Of a stretch of 44,277 nt of DNA, positions 1 to 8,785 are shown one piece after another. Position 1 is the first letter of the stretch, and each line of letters begins with the position of its first letter. This stretch comes from Clostridium sp. GTDB lineage: Bacteria > Bacillota > Clostridia > Lachnospirales > Lachnospiraceae. The stretch spans positions 1 to 44,277 of the forward strand of contig JAMPEW010000023.1 in NCBI GenBank assembly GCA_023664775.1. The letters run 5' to 3'. Under the pieces are notes generated by a model. It searched no databases and was not told where the DNA came from. It saw only the letters and a list, made by a program, of their open reading frames with translations. A program made the translations under genes and the position numbers.

Positions 1-51
1 AGCAAAATATCTTAATATGCTTAGATAGCACAGGTTGTAAAAATACAAAAT

Positions 52-111
52 AAAAAGAGGGCTTGTCATGAGTAAAGAACTATGTGCCTTAAATCCCTAC
101 TGCGACAGCCC
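52..111 (-). terminator. possible terminator of the ABC-2 exporter operon
   Basis: Read on the minus strand, GGGCTGTC (111-104) can pair with GACAAGCCC (67-59) with one bulged base. A CTTTTTA run follows at 57-51. The loop is long (about 36 nt), so this is a moderate candidate. It lies just downstream of the last permease gene, where a terminator is expected. Nothing else is clear in positions 1-135. Confidence 0.4.
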
Positions 112-135
112 CATTTTTTAGATGCCCATGATAAT

Positions 136-1251
136 CTAGCTGCTCCTTGCAATCCTCATTCTCTTAGACACCACAATCGCCACCATGAAAAATGCCAGTG
201 CAAACAAAAGCTCTATGCCTAAGCCTCCTGCTATGTCGCTTATGCTTCCGCCGTCAAATATTTTATCGTTCGTATTAATATACCAATATGTAGGCATAAA
301 TTTTGCAACTGCAAGCATTCCCTCGCCAAACAGACTGACCGGCACGAATACGCCTCCCAAAAAGCTCATTGCAAGACCTACAATGTTTGCTATAACATTT
401 TTTGCATCGTGTGACACTCCAAAATTTCCCACTATGGTTGCCATCGCTGTTGCGATAATGGCAAAGGCGAGGCTGTTTAACCCAACCTTAAACAGCATAT
501 CCTTAAAATCCCCATATCCGGTAAGACACGCCATGCCAATCAGCAATATCCATACAAAAAGACTGATGATTACTGCGCCCAAAATAATCTGCATATTTTT
601 ACTTTTCAGTGTGACAGGCGAAACATTCAATCTGTCATTTACGTCCTTTTTATTGAAGGCAACGATTACAGGCGTAATGACAAAAAACATAATCATAATG
701 ACTACATAAGGCAAATATGTGAAATAGTAATAGATTGCGGGCTTCTCTGCGCTTTCCACGGATAACTCCACAAGCCCTTCACTGTCCAATGCCTTTAAGG
801 TAAGGGCATACGCATCATCATAGGAATATCCTGCCGTAAGAAGCGTCCTCATATTTGTTTCGTACATGGAAATTTGATTATCCACGTAAACTCCCATGCT
901 TGTACCCGGACGTTTTATATTAGTAAGCTCGCCCGTAGTTTCATAGCCCTTCTCAATATTAAGCACATAATCTATCTTATGATAATAAAGATAATCCTGT
1001 ATCTGTTCATCCGTATATTCCTCATATTGCACATCATGTATTTTGGACAGATACTCTGCAAGCTTCCCCGAAGCCTCACTCTTATCATGATCCACGATAA
1101 CCAGCGTACATGCGCTTGCAGTGTAGGTGTCTGCGTCATCACTCTGGGATTTTCCCATCATAACACATAATAGCAAAAATATACCAAGATACAGCAGGGC
1201 AGCCGGAAGCTGCTTTTTTACTATTTTAAAAAATGTATTAAATACTTGCAT
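136..1251 (-). CDS. ABC-2 type transporter permease (second permease of the exporter)
   Basis: A 371-aa membrane protein with the ABC-2 permease layout: one N-terminal membrane segment (about residues 15-33), a large extracytoplasmic region (about 35-175), then a block of about five C-terminal hydrophobic helices (about 178-360). It should form the membrane channel with the permease encoded just upstream. The start ATG at 1251 has an AAGGAG 8 nt upstream and overlaps the end of the upstream permease by 14 nt, so the two are translationally coupled. It is the last gene of a three-gene operon (ATPase, permease, permease). The substrate cannot be read from sequence; the family includes drug, peptide and lipid exporters. 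Confidence 0.85.
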   Translation of the reverse strand: MQVFNTFFKIVKKQLPAALLYLGIFLLLCVMMGKSQSDDADTYTASACTLVIVDHDKSEASGKLAEYLSKIHDVQYEEYTDEQIQDYLYYHKIDYVLNIEKGYETTGELTNIKRPGTSMGVYVDNQISMYETNMRTLLTAGYSYDDAYALTLKALDSEGLVELSVESAEKPAIYYYFTYLPYVVIMIMFFVITPVIVAFNKKDVNDRLNVSPVTLKSKNMQIILGAVIISLFVWILLIGMACLTGYGDFKDMLFKVGLNSLAFAIIATAMATIVGNFGVSHDAKNVIANIVGLAMSFLGGVFVPVSLFGEGMLAVAKFMPTYWYINTNDKIFDGGSISDIAGGLGIELLFALAFFMVAIVVSKRMRIARSS

Positions 1252-2386
1252 ATTTTTTTCTCCTTCCCACTAACACGCCTCCGATTACGCAAATAACAGA
1301 TATAATTAACAGTGTAATTAAATTCCTAAAATATCTGTCGTAGGTGTCATATATCTCAAGGGAATAAAAGGAATCTGCAATCAGCGCCGATGGATTAATT
1401 TTATTTATGATAGGACATTTCTCCTCAATTGTCATTCTCATGTTCGCAATCATAAGACCACTTAAAAATGCCGTTCCCACAACGATTGCAGTTCCCAGCA
1501 GCTCCTTTGTATTTTTTTGCAGCCCTCCAATGCTGCCTATGAAAAATCCAAGACAGGTTCCTGTCAGACAACCACATAATATTACCAAGCCTGCATATCC
1601 CGCCTGGCTTCCAAAATTCACTCCAAGGATTATAAGATACAGCAGTCCCAAAAGAGAGCATATTGTCTGCGTAACCACTGTTGCAAGAAGTCCTGAAACG
1701 GTTTGTGCAAAGGACGCTGCTCCCGATATACATTTTCTTGCGCCTACACTGCTTAGGTTTGCCTGATTGTTTACAGAAAACCCAACGCCTGCATTTATCG
1801 ACATCAGGCATGCCATGGCAATGAGATTATAAAAATATTGGATATAAACGTCTCCGTTTCCCCCTGACAGCTTCTTCTCCGTATTATTGCTTTCCCCTGC
1901 AAAAAGCACCTGCATGGCATCAGGGATTTTCTCGGGTGCTGTCTTAGACAAATCAGCAGCGATGGTTACAGCCTGATGATACCGTCCCACGATTGATGTT
2001 AAAATACTTTCCTCTATGCCCTCATTTTTGACAAGCAGCCTAAGCTCCCCCTGCTCCGAATAAAAAATTCCTTCTATCTCCTCATCAGCAAGCAGTGCCT
2101 CTGCCTCCTCCATTCCTGAAGTTCCGACAACATCAAGCAGCTTTTCTTCCCCGTCAAGGCTTACGTTCGCAGCAATTGTATCAAAATTTTCCTTTACGCT
2201 CTCGTCATCAATTACAACCGCCGCCTTTATGGAATGAAGATACTCCTCCTTCTCATATAAATCCCCGAAAACTGCGTAAAATAAGGTTCCCAAGGCAATG
2301 ATAAAGACAAGGCTCCACATCATCTGCGATTTATTGTGAATGATGATTTTTATCGTGTATTTAAAATTGTGTAGAAATGTTTTCAT
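1238..2386 (-). CDS. ABC-2 type transporter permease (first permease of the exporter)
   Basis: A 382-aa integral membrane protein with the same plan as its downstream neighbour: an N-terminal membrane helix at about residues 22-42, an extracytoplasmic domain to about residue 185, then about five C-terminal helices. The ATG at 2386 sits directly after the ATPase stop codon (2387) with AAGGAGG 5 nt upstream, so the genes are tightly coupled. The two permeases are similar in size and plan but differ in sequence, which suggests a heterodimeric channel served by the ATPase at 2387-3337. Assignment rests on topology and operon context. Confidence 0.85.
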   Translation of the reverse strand: MKTFLHNFKYTIKIIIHNKSQMMWSLVFIIALGTLFYAVFGDLYEKEEYLHSIKAAVVIDDESVKENFDTIAANVSLDGEEKLLDVVGTSGMEEAEALLADEEIEGIFYSEQGELRLLVKNEGIEESILTSIVGRYHQAVTIAADLSKTAPEKIPDAMQVLFAGESNNTEKKLSGGNGDVYIQYFYNLIAMACLMSINAGVGFSVNNQANLSSVGARKCISGAASFAQTVSGLLATVVTQTICSLLGLLYLIILGVNFGSQAGYAGLVILCGCLTGTCLGFFIGSIGGLQKNTKELLGTAIVVGTAFLSGLMIANMRMTIEEKCPIINKINPSALIADSFYSLEIYDTYDRYFRNLITLLIISVICVIGGVLVGRRKKYASI

Positions 2387-3337
2387 TTATGCCTCCTTAT
2401 CCCTTAATTCTTTTCCCGTTATCTCAAGAAAAACATCATTTAAGGTCGGCAGCTCCGAATATACTCTGCCGCATGGGATATCTCTTTCATTTATATAATT
2501 AAGCACCCGTATCAGATTGTGTTTTCCTCCGCTGCACTTTATCGTCAGCTTGCTGCCCTCAGTATTCACCTCATAAACATGGTCCAGCGCCTGAATTTTT
2601 TTCTTGTCCTCGTCGCTTAAATCGATTGCCTCTATAATTATGGTCTCCGTATTTTTTATCATTTTTTTAAGCTCGTCCTTTGTGCCAAGTGCAATATTTT
2701 TTCCCTTATCCATAATTGCAATTCTTGTACAAATCTGTTCAACCTCCTCCATGTAATGGGAGGTGTAAATAATGGTTGCCCCACGCCTGTTAAGCTCTAA
2801 AATGCCTTCCAGTATTTTGTTACGGCTTTGTGGGTCAACTGCAACCGTTGGCTCATCTAAGAAAATAAGCTTTGGCTTGTGTGCAATTCCACAGGCAATG
2901 TTAAGCCTTCTAAGCAATCCGCCTGACAGCTTCTTCGGGTAAAACTTTTTAAAATCCTGTAAATCGACAAAATCCAAGGCTTCATCCACATATTTTTTTC
3001 TTGTCGCCTTATCCTTCACATATAATCCACAGAAATAATCTATATTTTCGTAAACGGTAAGCTCATCATATACAGCGACATTCTGCATGATAACACCGAT
3101 ATTTCTTTTTGCCTCAATATTGTCAGGCGTCATCTTTTTGCCAAAAACCTCAACCAAGCCTTTATCGTATGTAAGAAGCGCCAGTATGCAGTTCATGGTT
3201 GTTGTTTTTCCTGAACCGTTAGGACCCAAAAGCCCAAAGACCTCCCCCTCCTTTATCTCAAGGTTAAAATGGTCTAAGGCAAGGGTTTCCTTGTATCTTT
3301 TTACCAAATTTTCTATTTTGACAACTGTATTTTCCAT
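2387..3337 (-). CDS. ABC transporter ATP-binding protein, DrrA/CcmA-like
   Basis: A 316-aa ATPase that powers the two permeases encoded after it. Visible motifs are Walker A GPNGSGKTT (about residues 39-47), the signature LSGGLLRR (about 137-144), Walker B LIFLDEPT with the D-loop (about 156-168) and the switch histidine in TSHYMEE (about 192-198). The last 90 or so residues form the C-terminal extension usual in DrrA-like exporter ATPases. The signature reads LSGGLLRR where LSGGQ is usual; this Gln-to-Leu change is seen in part of this family. The start ATG at 3337 has AGGAGG 5 nt upstream. First gene of the operon. Confidence 0.93.
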   Translation of the reverse strand: MENTVVKIENLVKRYKETLALDHFNLEIKEGEVFGLLGPNGSGKTTTMNCILALLTYDKGLVEVFGKKMTPDNIEAKRNIGVIMQNVAVYDELTVYENIDYFCGLYVKDKATRKKYVDEALDFVDLQDFKKFYPKKLSGGLLRRLNIACGIAHKPKLIFLDEPTVAVDPQSRNKILEGILELNRRGATIIYTSHYMEEVEQICTRIAIMDKGKNIALGTKDELKKMIKNTETIIIEAIDLSDEDKKKIQALDHVYEVNTEGSKLTIKCSGGKHNLIRVLNYINERDIPCGRVYSELPTLNDVFLEITGKELRDKEA

Positions 3338-3491
3338 GTATACCTCCTAAGCTATTTTTACCTTTTTATTTACCATTTATTTTACGGATTTTACCTATGA
3401 TTGTAAGTGAACAAAATAACAATTTCATATTACATTTGTCACATTCATCTGCATATTTTCCTCTATTGTTCATTTTTAAACTAATATATGC

Positions 3492-3520
3492 TTGCATTAT
3501 TCCAAATTTTGTATTATAGT
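3492..3520 (+). promoter_or_regulatory. sigma-A promoter for citrate synthase
   Basis: TTGCAT (3492-3497), a 17-bp spacer and TATAGT (3515-3520) lie about 115 bp before the citrate synthase start. The rest of 3338-3636 is AT-rich, and I saw no other element in it. Confidence 0.65.
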
Positions 3521-3636
3521 ATTGATTATTCCAATTGTTCAACAAATGATTCTTATTGTTACAGTTACCTAATATGCAGCCATATCATAATGAAGCTGCA
3601 AATCCACGTAATACAATGTTTATAAGGAGTGATGTT

Positions 3637-5001
3637 ATGAATACTACTGATTTTTCAGCGGTTACCCCTGAAATATATAAATTATCCAAGCTTTGTGAGA
3701 CACATGATGTAATTGATTCTACGCTTTACACAAAATATGAAGTAAAGCGCGGGCTGCGTGACCTTGACGGAAAGGGCGTGCTGACAGGTCTTACGGAAAT
3801 ATCCACAATCAATTCCTCACGTATTGTTGACGGCGTTTCAACGCCAATCGAGGGCGAGCTTTATTATCGCGGTATCAATATATATGACCTTGTTAAAGGG
3901 TTCATAAACGAAGAACGCTTCGGATATGAGGAATGTGTTTATCTTCTTTTATTTGGTGAGCTTCCCGACAAAAAAGCGCTTGCAGACTTTACAGAGCTGC
4001 TTGGGTCATATAGACATTTGCCACAGCATTTCGTGCGGGATGTCATCATGAAAAATCCAAACAGGGACGTTATGAATTCCATGGCAAAAAGTATTCTTAC
4101 TTTAAGCTCCTATGACAAAGCCTCCGCAGACATATCCATTCCAAATGTCCTGCGTCAGAGCATCGAGCTGATTGCGAATTTCCCGCTGATTGCCGTTTAT
4201 TCTTATTTGGCATACAGACATTACGACTTGGGACATGGACTTTACATACACAATCCAAAGCCTGAGCTTTCCACGGCTGAGAACATATTACGGCTATTGA
4301 GAAAGGATAAGTCGTACACAAGAACAGAGGCTGTAATATTGGACCTTGCCCTTGTGCTTCACGCAGAGCATGGCGGCGGAAATAACTCTACGTTTACAAC
4401 CCATGTCGTAACCTCCTCAGGTACGGACACCTACTCATCCGTAACGGCCTCCCTATGCTCGCTAAAGGGTCCAAAGCATGGCGGCGCAAATGTAAAGGTT
4501 AAGAAAATGTTTGACGACATTAAAAAACGCATTAAGAACTGGGACGACCAGGATGCCATACGCACATATCTTTCTAACATACTTGACAAAAAGGCATTTG
4601 ATAAAACAGGGCTGATATACGGAATGGGGCATGCCGTTTACTCCATCTCTGACCCAAGAGCAAATATATTTGAACGGTTTGTGGGACGGCTTTCCGATGA
4701 AAAGGGCAAGCAGGACGAATACCAGCTTTACAAGAATGTTGCCCGTATCGCAAAGGAAGTCATTGCAGATAAAAGAAAGATTTATAAGGGTGTAAGTCCA
4801 AATGTAGATTTCTACAGCGGCTTTGTCTACAGCATGCTCGGACTTCCCGATGAGCTTTACACGCCTCTTTTTGCAGTTGCACGTATCGCTGGCTGGAGCG
4901 CACACCGTATCGAGGAGCTTATAAATGCAAATAAAATAATAAGACCGGCATATAAGTCAGTGGCTATAGAGAAGCCTTATGTGCCAATCGGCGAGCGATA
5001 G
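3637..5001 (+). CDS. gltA: citrate synthase
   Basis: Condenses oxaloacetate and acetyl-CoA to citrate. In clostridia of this kind it usually feeds 2-oxoglutarate and glutamate synthesis rather than a full TCA cycle. From the ATG at 3637 (AAGGAGT 6 nt upstream) the protein is 454 aa; an in-frame extension to 3556 lacks a ribosome site. Catalytic elements are visible: LHAEHGGG and the KHGGAN histidine region, GMGHAVY (the His320 equivalent of pig enzyme) and the VDFYSG aspartate (Asp375 equivalent). A close relative such as 2-methylcitrate synthase cannot be excluded from sequence alone. The gene stands alone and converges on the lysozyme gene with 9 bp between the stops. Confidence 0.93.
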   Translation: MNTTDFSAVTPEIYKLSKLCETHDVIDSTLYTKYEVKRGLRDLDGKGVLTGLTEISTINSSRIVDGVSTPIEGELYYRGINIYDLVKGFINEERFGYEECVYLLLFGELPDKKALADFTELLGSYRHLPQHFVRDVIMKNPNRDVMNSMAKSILTLSSYDKASADISIPNVLRQSIELIANFPLIAVYSYLAYRHYDLGHGLYIHNPKPELSTAENILRLLRKDKSYTRTEAVILDLALVLHAEHGGGNNSTFTTHVVTSSGTDTYSSVTASLCSLKGPKHGGANVKVKKMFDDIKKRIKNWDDQDAIRTYLSNILDKKAFDKTGLIYGMGHAVYSISDPRANIFERFVGRLSDEKGKQDEYQLYKNVARIAKEVIADKRKIYKGVSPNVDFYSGFVYSMLGLPDELYTPLFAVARIAGWSAHRIEELINANKIIRPAYKSVAIEKPYVPIGER

Positions 5002-5010
5002 AAAACGTCA

Positions 5011-5952
5011 CTACTCAAACCATACATTTAAGTCCACGTTTCCGCTTACACCACTTAGCGTACCTGTATCTGTATACTGCCAGCCGATATACTCATATGG
5101 TAAATCCGGCTGGTTTGTATAATGGGCATACCATATTTTATATCCGCCCAATCTTGTGGCATCAAGCATTTGCACAAACCAGTTTCTGTTTGTATATATC
5201 ATCGGCGTGTAGCCTGCTTCCCGAATCGTATCGCAAAAGCCTACAACAACATCTGTCCTTGCTTCATTATCAAGTCCATTCGTCCTTGCATCATCCACAT
5301 ATAATGCCTCCGTGTCAATGGCAACGGGACAGGTTATATTATAATCCTTTATAATATCAAGAACAAAGCGGGCTTCCTCAACACCTTCCTCCATATTTAT
5401 GCCTTGTGTATAAAAATACACGCCTACACGCAGGTTTTCGCCTAACGCGCCCTCCACATATTCCCTGAATTTTGCATCCTCCATTAGCTTTCCTGAACCG
5501 TAGCCTCTGTAGCCGACCCTTATCATAACAACACGGACGCCTGCCTCTTTTACGGCTGACCAGTTTATATCTGTCTGAAACTCCGACACGTCAATGGCAA
5601 TTGTTGACGCACGGTTTCCGTCAACGTCATGGTAAAACATTTTATCATCATAATCGATATAAAACATCTCATTGTCATAATCATTCCTCGGTATCTCAGA
5701 GACAATTTTATAAAACTGACAATCCGGAGGGGTTCCAACTATTATATAGCTGGCATCTATAAAAGCCCAAAAATTGTCATATATCATCTGTCCCTCATCC
5801 CTTTGCTGCAAATGCCATGCTTTCTCATATACAGCCGTAAGCTTAGGGTTCACCCTGTTAATATTTATATTGATTCCGATTATAATTCCGATTGCGATAA
5901 GCACTGCCACTGAAGCAATTGCAAGTGCTGCTTTTCTTATGTCTATTCTCAT
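5011..5952 (-). CDS. membrane-anchored GH25 family lysozyme (muramidase)
   Basis: A 313-aa protein with an N-terminal membrane anchor (about residues 8-27), a spacer of roughly 90 residues and a glycoside hydrolase family 25 domain (about 117-313). GH25 enzymes cut the MurNAc-GlcNAc bond of peptidoglycan. The acidic active-site residues can be seen: D121 in AIDVSEFQ, and the DTE pair D213 and E215 in PVAIDTEAL; the family barrel end IGWQYTDTG is also present. No cell-wall binding repeats occur. It follows the permease/CPBP gene by 30 bp and looks like the last gene of that operon, so it may remodel wall near the exporter. Catalysis is predicted from motifs only. Confidence 0.9.
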   Translation of the reverse strand: MRIDIRKAALAIASVAVLIAIGIIIGINININRVNPKLTAVYEKAWHLQQRDEGQMIYDNFWAFIDASYIIVGTPPDCQFYKIVSEIPRNDYDNEMFYIDYDDKMFYHDVDGNRASTIAIDVSEFQTDINWSAVKEAGVRVVMIRVGYRGYGSGKLMEDAKFREYVEGALGENLRVGVYFYTQGINMEEGVEEARFVLDIIKDYNITCPVAIDTEALYVDDARTNGLDNEARTDVVVGFCDTIREAGYTPMIYTNRNWFVQMLDATRLGGYKIWYAHYTNQPDLPYEYIGWQYTDTGTLSGVSGNVDLNVWFE

Positions 5953-5982
5953 AAAACTTCATCCATCCTTTGGGATATAGTA

Positions 5983-8004
5983 TCATATTTTTTTATCAGA
6001 AACAACAGATGGTTTTCTTCCAATCCACATGCCTGCCAAAATAAACAGTATACCTGCTGCCGCAAGCAGCAGCATATCAGATATGCCTATTTTTTCCTTT
6101 ACAATAATCGGCAGAAGCTTACTGACCTGCTCCGGATAAAACATCGTAATACAGGAAATGGCATTGTTTATAAAATGCATCAGCATACCGGGCAGTATGC
6201 TTCCCGACTGTACGGCTATATAACAAAGCAATGCACCCAGCATCGTTGTTGTCAGAAATTTTGATGCACTCATATGGTAAAGCCCGAAAACCACAGCGCT
6301 TACGATAATGGCACTGCCCGTCTTATATTTTGCCGTCATGCTTCCAAGCACATAGCCGCGGAACATAAGCTCCTCACAGATGGCAGGTGCCAGCGCAACG
6401 ACAAAAAGCACAGGCAGGAAACGGTCACCGATAATATCATTCATTGTTTCCGCAGCGTCCACTGCACTTGTCTTAAACAAATATGCGGAAAGCTCCGAGG
6501 TAACAATGCCCGCCATAATGCCGCCGATAATAAGAAATATGGCAGCCACAAAATATTTTGGTGCGCAGCCCTTAAGCTTAAAGGAAGCCCTTATATCCTT
6601 TTTTGTGTAACAGGCAAAGCCAAACGGCACAGCAAATATAATAAACTGCGTAAAGAGCAGTCCGTATAAGCCAAATTTAAGCTGCATGGCGCCTCCTGCA
6701 TAAATAACAAGCATTGCCGTGATTATGATAACAAGCCATGCATCCTGCACCTGGGGATATGTGCCTTTCTTTATATTAGCCCGCTTTTCAAATATTTGTA
6801 TTCCGCCGCTTCCATCGCCAAAAATAATTGCCTCACTGTTATATATCCTTGCAAGCAGCATAACCGATACAACACCGTAAGCAACATTTACAAAAAGCAC
6901 AAGGGCAATCATGCCTATATCATACTTAAATGCCAGCAAATCCCTTACCAGCAGACAGACATTTGCAACAGGAACAATTGCAGTATTGGCACTGAGCGTC
7001 ACGTTTGGTATGAAGCCGATAAAGGACGCAAACATTACAACAAGGGTAAGGGGCGTAAGGTAGTTATTTGCCTCCTTGTAGGATTTTGCAAGTGCGCACA
7101 CACACATGGATATGGCGCTTATAAACACCGCAAATGCAAAAATGCAAAGAATCCCCACCAATATAGCAGGTAAAAATTTTGACAATCTTATTGTGCCGCT
7201 GCTCGCTGCCACGGAGGCAACCATGCCGTACATATAGGCTCCCACACCAGCCATAGATATAATATTTAAAATGGCAGATACAATTCCGATTGTTCCCACA
7301 GCAAGAAATTTACTTGTTATAAGCTCTTTGTTCGTTACGGGAAGCGTCAGCATTGTCTCAAGGGTCCCCCTCTCCTTTTCTCCGGCAGTTGTGTCGATTG
7401 CCGGATACATGGTTCCCATAAGAAGGCTCATCACAAGCATAAATGGAATAATCGTTCCGAGCAGGCTTCCTGCCGTCTCCTCATTTGTCGACCTGTCGCT
7501 GAAGCTTACCTTAATTGGATTTAATGTATTTTCTACATTAAGGCCCGCCTTTTCCAGTCGCTTTTTTGTTAATTCAAGGGAATACTTTTGCAGGGCGTCT
7601 GAAACCATGTCAGCACAATAGGAGGATTTATTAACCGATGACAGATAGATAACCTCAAAGCACTCCATGTCCGCAGTCATATCCATTTTAATCACTGCGT
7701 CAAGCTCCTCCTGCTCCATCGCCGAAATCGGATTCTCGCAGTCTATTATCTCAAAGGAATACTCCTTATCACTTAAATTCTGAAACAGCCGCTCATAGTC
7801 TTCGCTGCCCTCAAAATCAAGACAAATTCTGTAGGTGCTTGTTGTAATGCTTTTTGTGATTCCCGTCATAAGCTGCAGGCTCAAAATCATAACAAGCGGA
7901 TATAAAACCAAAGGGACGACAAGCATCATGACAACGGTTTTCTTATCCCTTAAAACATCCAGCATTTCTTTTTTATAAAGGCTTTTAATTACTCTGCTAT
8001 TCAT
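5983..8004 (-). CDS. ABC-2 (NatB-type) permease fused to a CPBP/CAAX intramembrane protease
   Basis: A 673-aa fusion. The first about 400 residues form a NatB-like ABC-2 permease (helix at about 18-40, large outer domain, TAGEKERGTLE motif before the helical block). The last 240 or so residues form a CPBP membrane protease: motif 1 EELMFRG, motif 2 FGLYHMS and motif 3 HFINNA carry the Glu, Arg and His expected of the Abi/Rce1 active site. The ATG at 8004 is chosen over a TTG at 8025 because AAGGAGG lies 6 nt before it; it overlaps the ATPase gene by 8 nt. Such fusions are known in Firmicutes. Whether the protease acts on the exported substrate is open. Confidence 0.88.
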   Translation of the reverse strand: MNSRVIKSLYKKEMLDVLRDKKTVVMMLVVPLVLYPLVMILSLQLMTGITKSITTSTYRICLDFEGSEDYERLFQNLSDKEYSFEIIDCENPISAMEQEELDAVIKMDMTADMECFEVIYLSSVNKSSYCADMVSDALQKYSLELTKKRLEKAGLNVENTLNPIKVSFSDRSTNEETAGSLLGTIIPFMLVMSLLMGTMYPAIDTTAGEKERGTLETMLTLPVTNKELITSKFLAVGTIGIVSAILNIISMAGVGAYMYGMVASVAASSGTIRLSKFLPAILVGILCIFAFAVFISAISMCVCALAKSYKEANNYLTPLTLVVMFASFIGFIPNVTLSANTAIVPVANVCLLVRDLLAFKYDIGMIALVLFVNVAYGVVSVMLLARIYNSEAIIFGDGSGGIQIFEKRANIKKGTYPQVQDAWLVIIITAMLVIYAGGAMQLKFGLYGLLFTQFIIFAVPFGFACYTKKDIRASFKLKGCAPKYFVAAIFLIIGGIMAGIVTSELSAYLFKTSAVDAAETMNDIIGDRFLPVLFVVALAPAICEELMFRGYVLGSMTAKYKTGSAIIVSAVVFGLYHMSASKFLTTTMLGALLCYIAVQSGSILPGMLMHFINNAISCITMFYPEQVSKLLPIIVKEKIGISDMLLLAAAGILFILAGMWIGRKPSVVSDKKI

Positions 8005-8761
8005 ATAAAGCCTCCTTACTGCCAATCAGGCTGCCAAATATTTCCCTTAAATTTTCTTTTCCCGTTTCCTTTTTCAGCTCGTCAAGGGTTCCCATTTTTA
8101 CAATTTTTCCCTTGTCTATCATAACAATCCTGTCACAGAGGTATTCTGCTTCCTCCATGTAATGCGTCGAATAAACCACGCCCTTGCCCGCCTCTTTCTC
8201 CTGCTTCATAAACTCAATAATGGCGCTGCTGCTTATAATATCAAGTCCAAGCGTAGGCTCATCAAATATATACAGCTTGGGATTGTGAATCAGGCACCTT
8301 GAAATTGATGCCCTCTGCGTCTGCCCTGTAGAAAGCTTTTCTATTCTGTTGTCTATAAAATCACCCATATTCAAAACCGAAGCTATTTCATCTATGCGCT
8401 TTTCTATTTCCTGATTGTCAAGTCCATGTATGTTCCCTATCATGGACAGCAGCTCTCTTGTGCTTAATCTTCCATACAGCTTTGTATTGCCTGACAAATA
8501 CCCAATCTGTCCCTTTATTTTAAGCTCATCAAAAAGCTGCTCCCCGTCAAGCAAAACAGCAACATCCCCTGATGTAGGCTTCATAAGTCCGCCCAGCATA
8601 CGAAGAAGCGTCGTCTTGCCAGCACCGTTAGCGCCTAATACGCCTACAATTTCACCCTCAGCCACCTGAATGGAAATGTCGTCAACAGCATTAAATTCCG
8701 TCTTCATTCCACGTTTTTCATTTTTTACAAAGGTTTTAACTAAATGATTTGCAACAAGCAT
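7997..8761 (-). CDS. NatA-type ABC transporter ATP-binding protein
   Basis: A 254-aa ATPase. Walker A is GANGAGKTT (about residues 43-51), the signature is LSTGQ (about 143-147), Walker B is LYIFDEPTLGLD, and the H-loop is STHYMEE. The ordering and the partner permease resemble the NatAB sodium/export family, though NatAB-like pairs also move peptides and drugs. The ATG at 8761 has AAGGAG 5 nt upstream. It lies 24 bp after the esterase/methyltransferase gene and overlaps the permease-protease gene, so all are likely co-transcribed. Confidence 0.92.
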   Translation of the reverse strand: MLVANHLVKTFVKNEKRGMKTEFNAVDDISIQVAEGEIVGVLGANGAGKTTLLRMLGGLMKPTSGDVAVLLDGEQLFDELKIKGQIGYLSGNTKLYGRLSTRELLSMIGNIHGLDNQEIEKRIDEIASVLNMGDFIDNRIEKLSTGQTQRASISRCLIHNPKLYIFDEPTLGLDIISSSAIIEFMKQEKEAGKGVVYSTHYMEEAEYLCDRIVMIDKGKIVKMGTLDELKKETGKENLREIFGSLIGSKEALYE

Positions 8762-8785
8762 GCTTTCTCCTTATCAACCATATGT

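Noticed and set aside
67-120. A 17-codon frame on + starting ATGAGTAAAGAA, after GAGGG.
   Set aside because: It lies within the likely terminator of the ABC operon and no promoter is seen, so it is probably chance.
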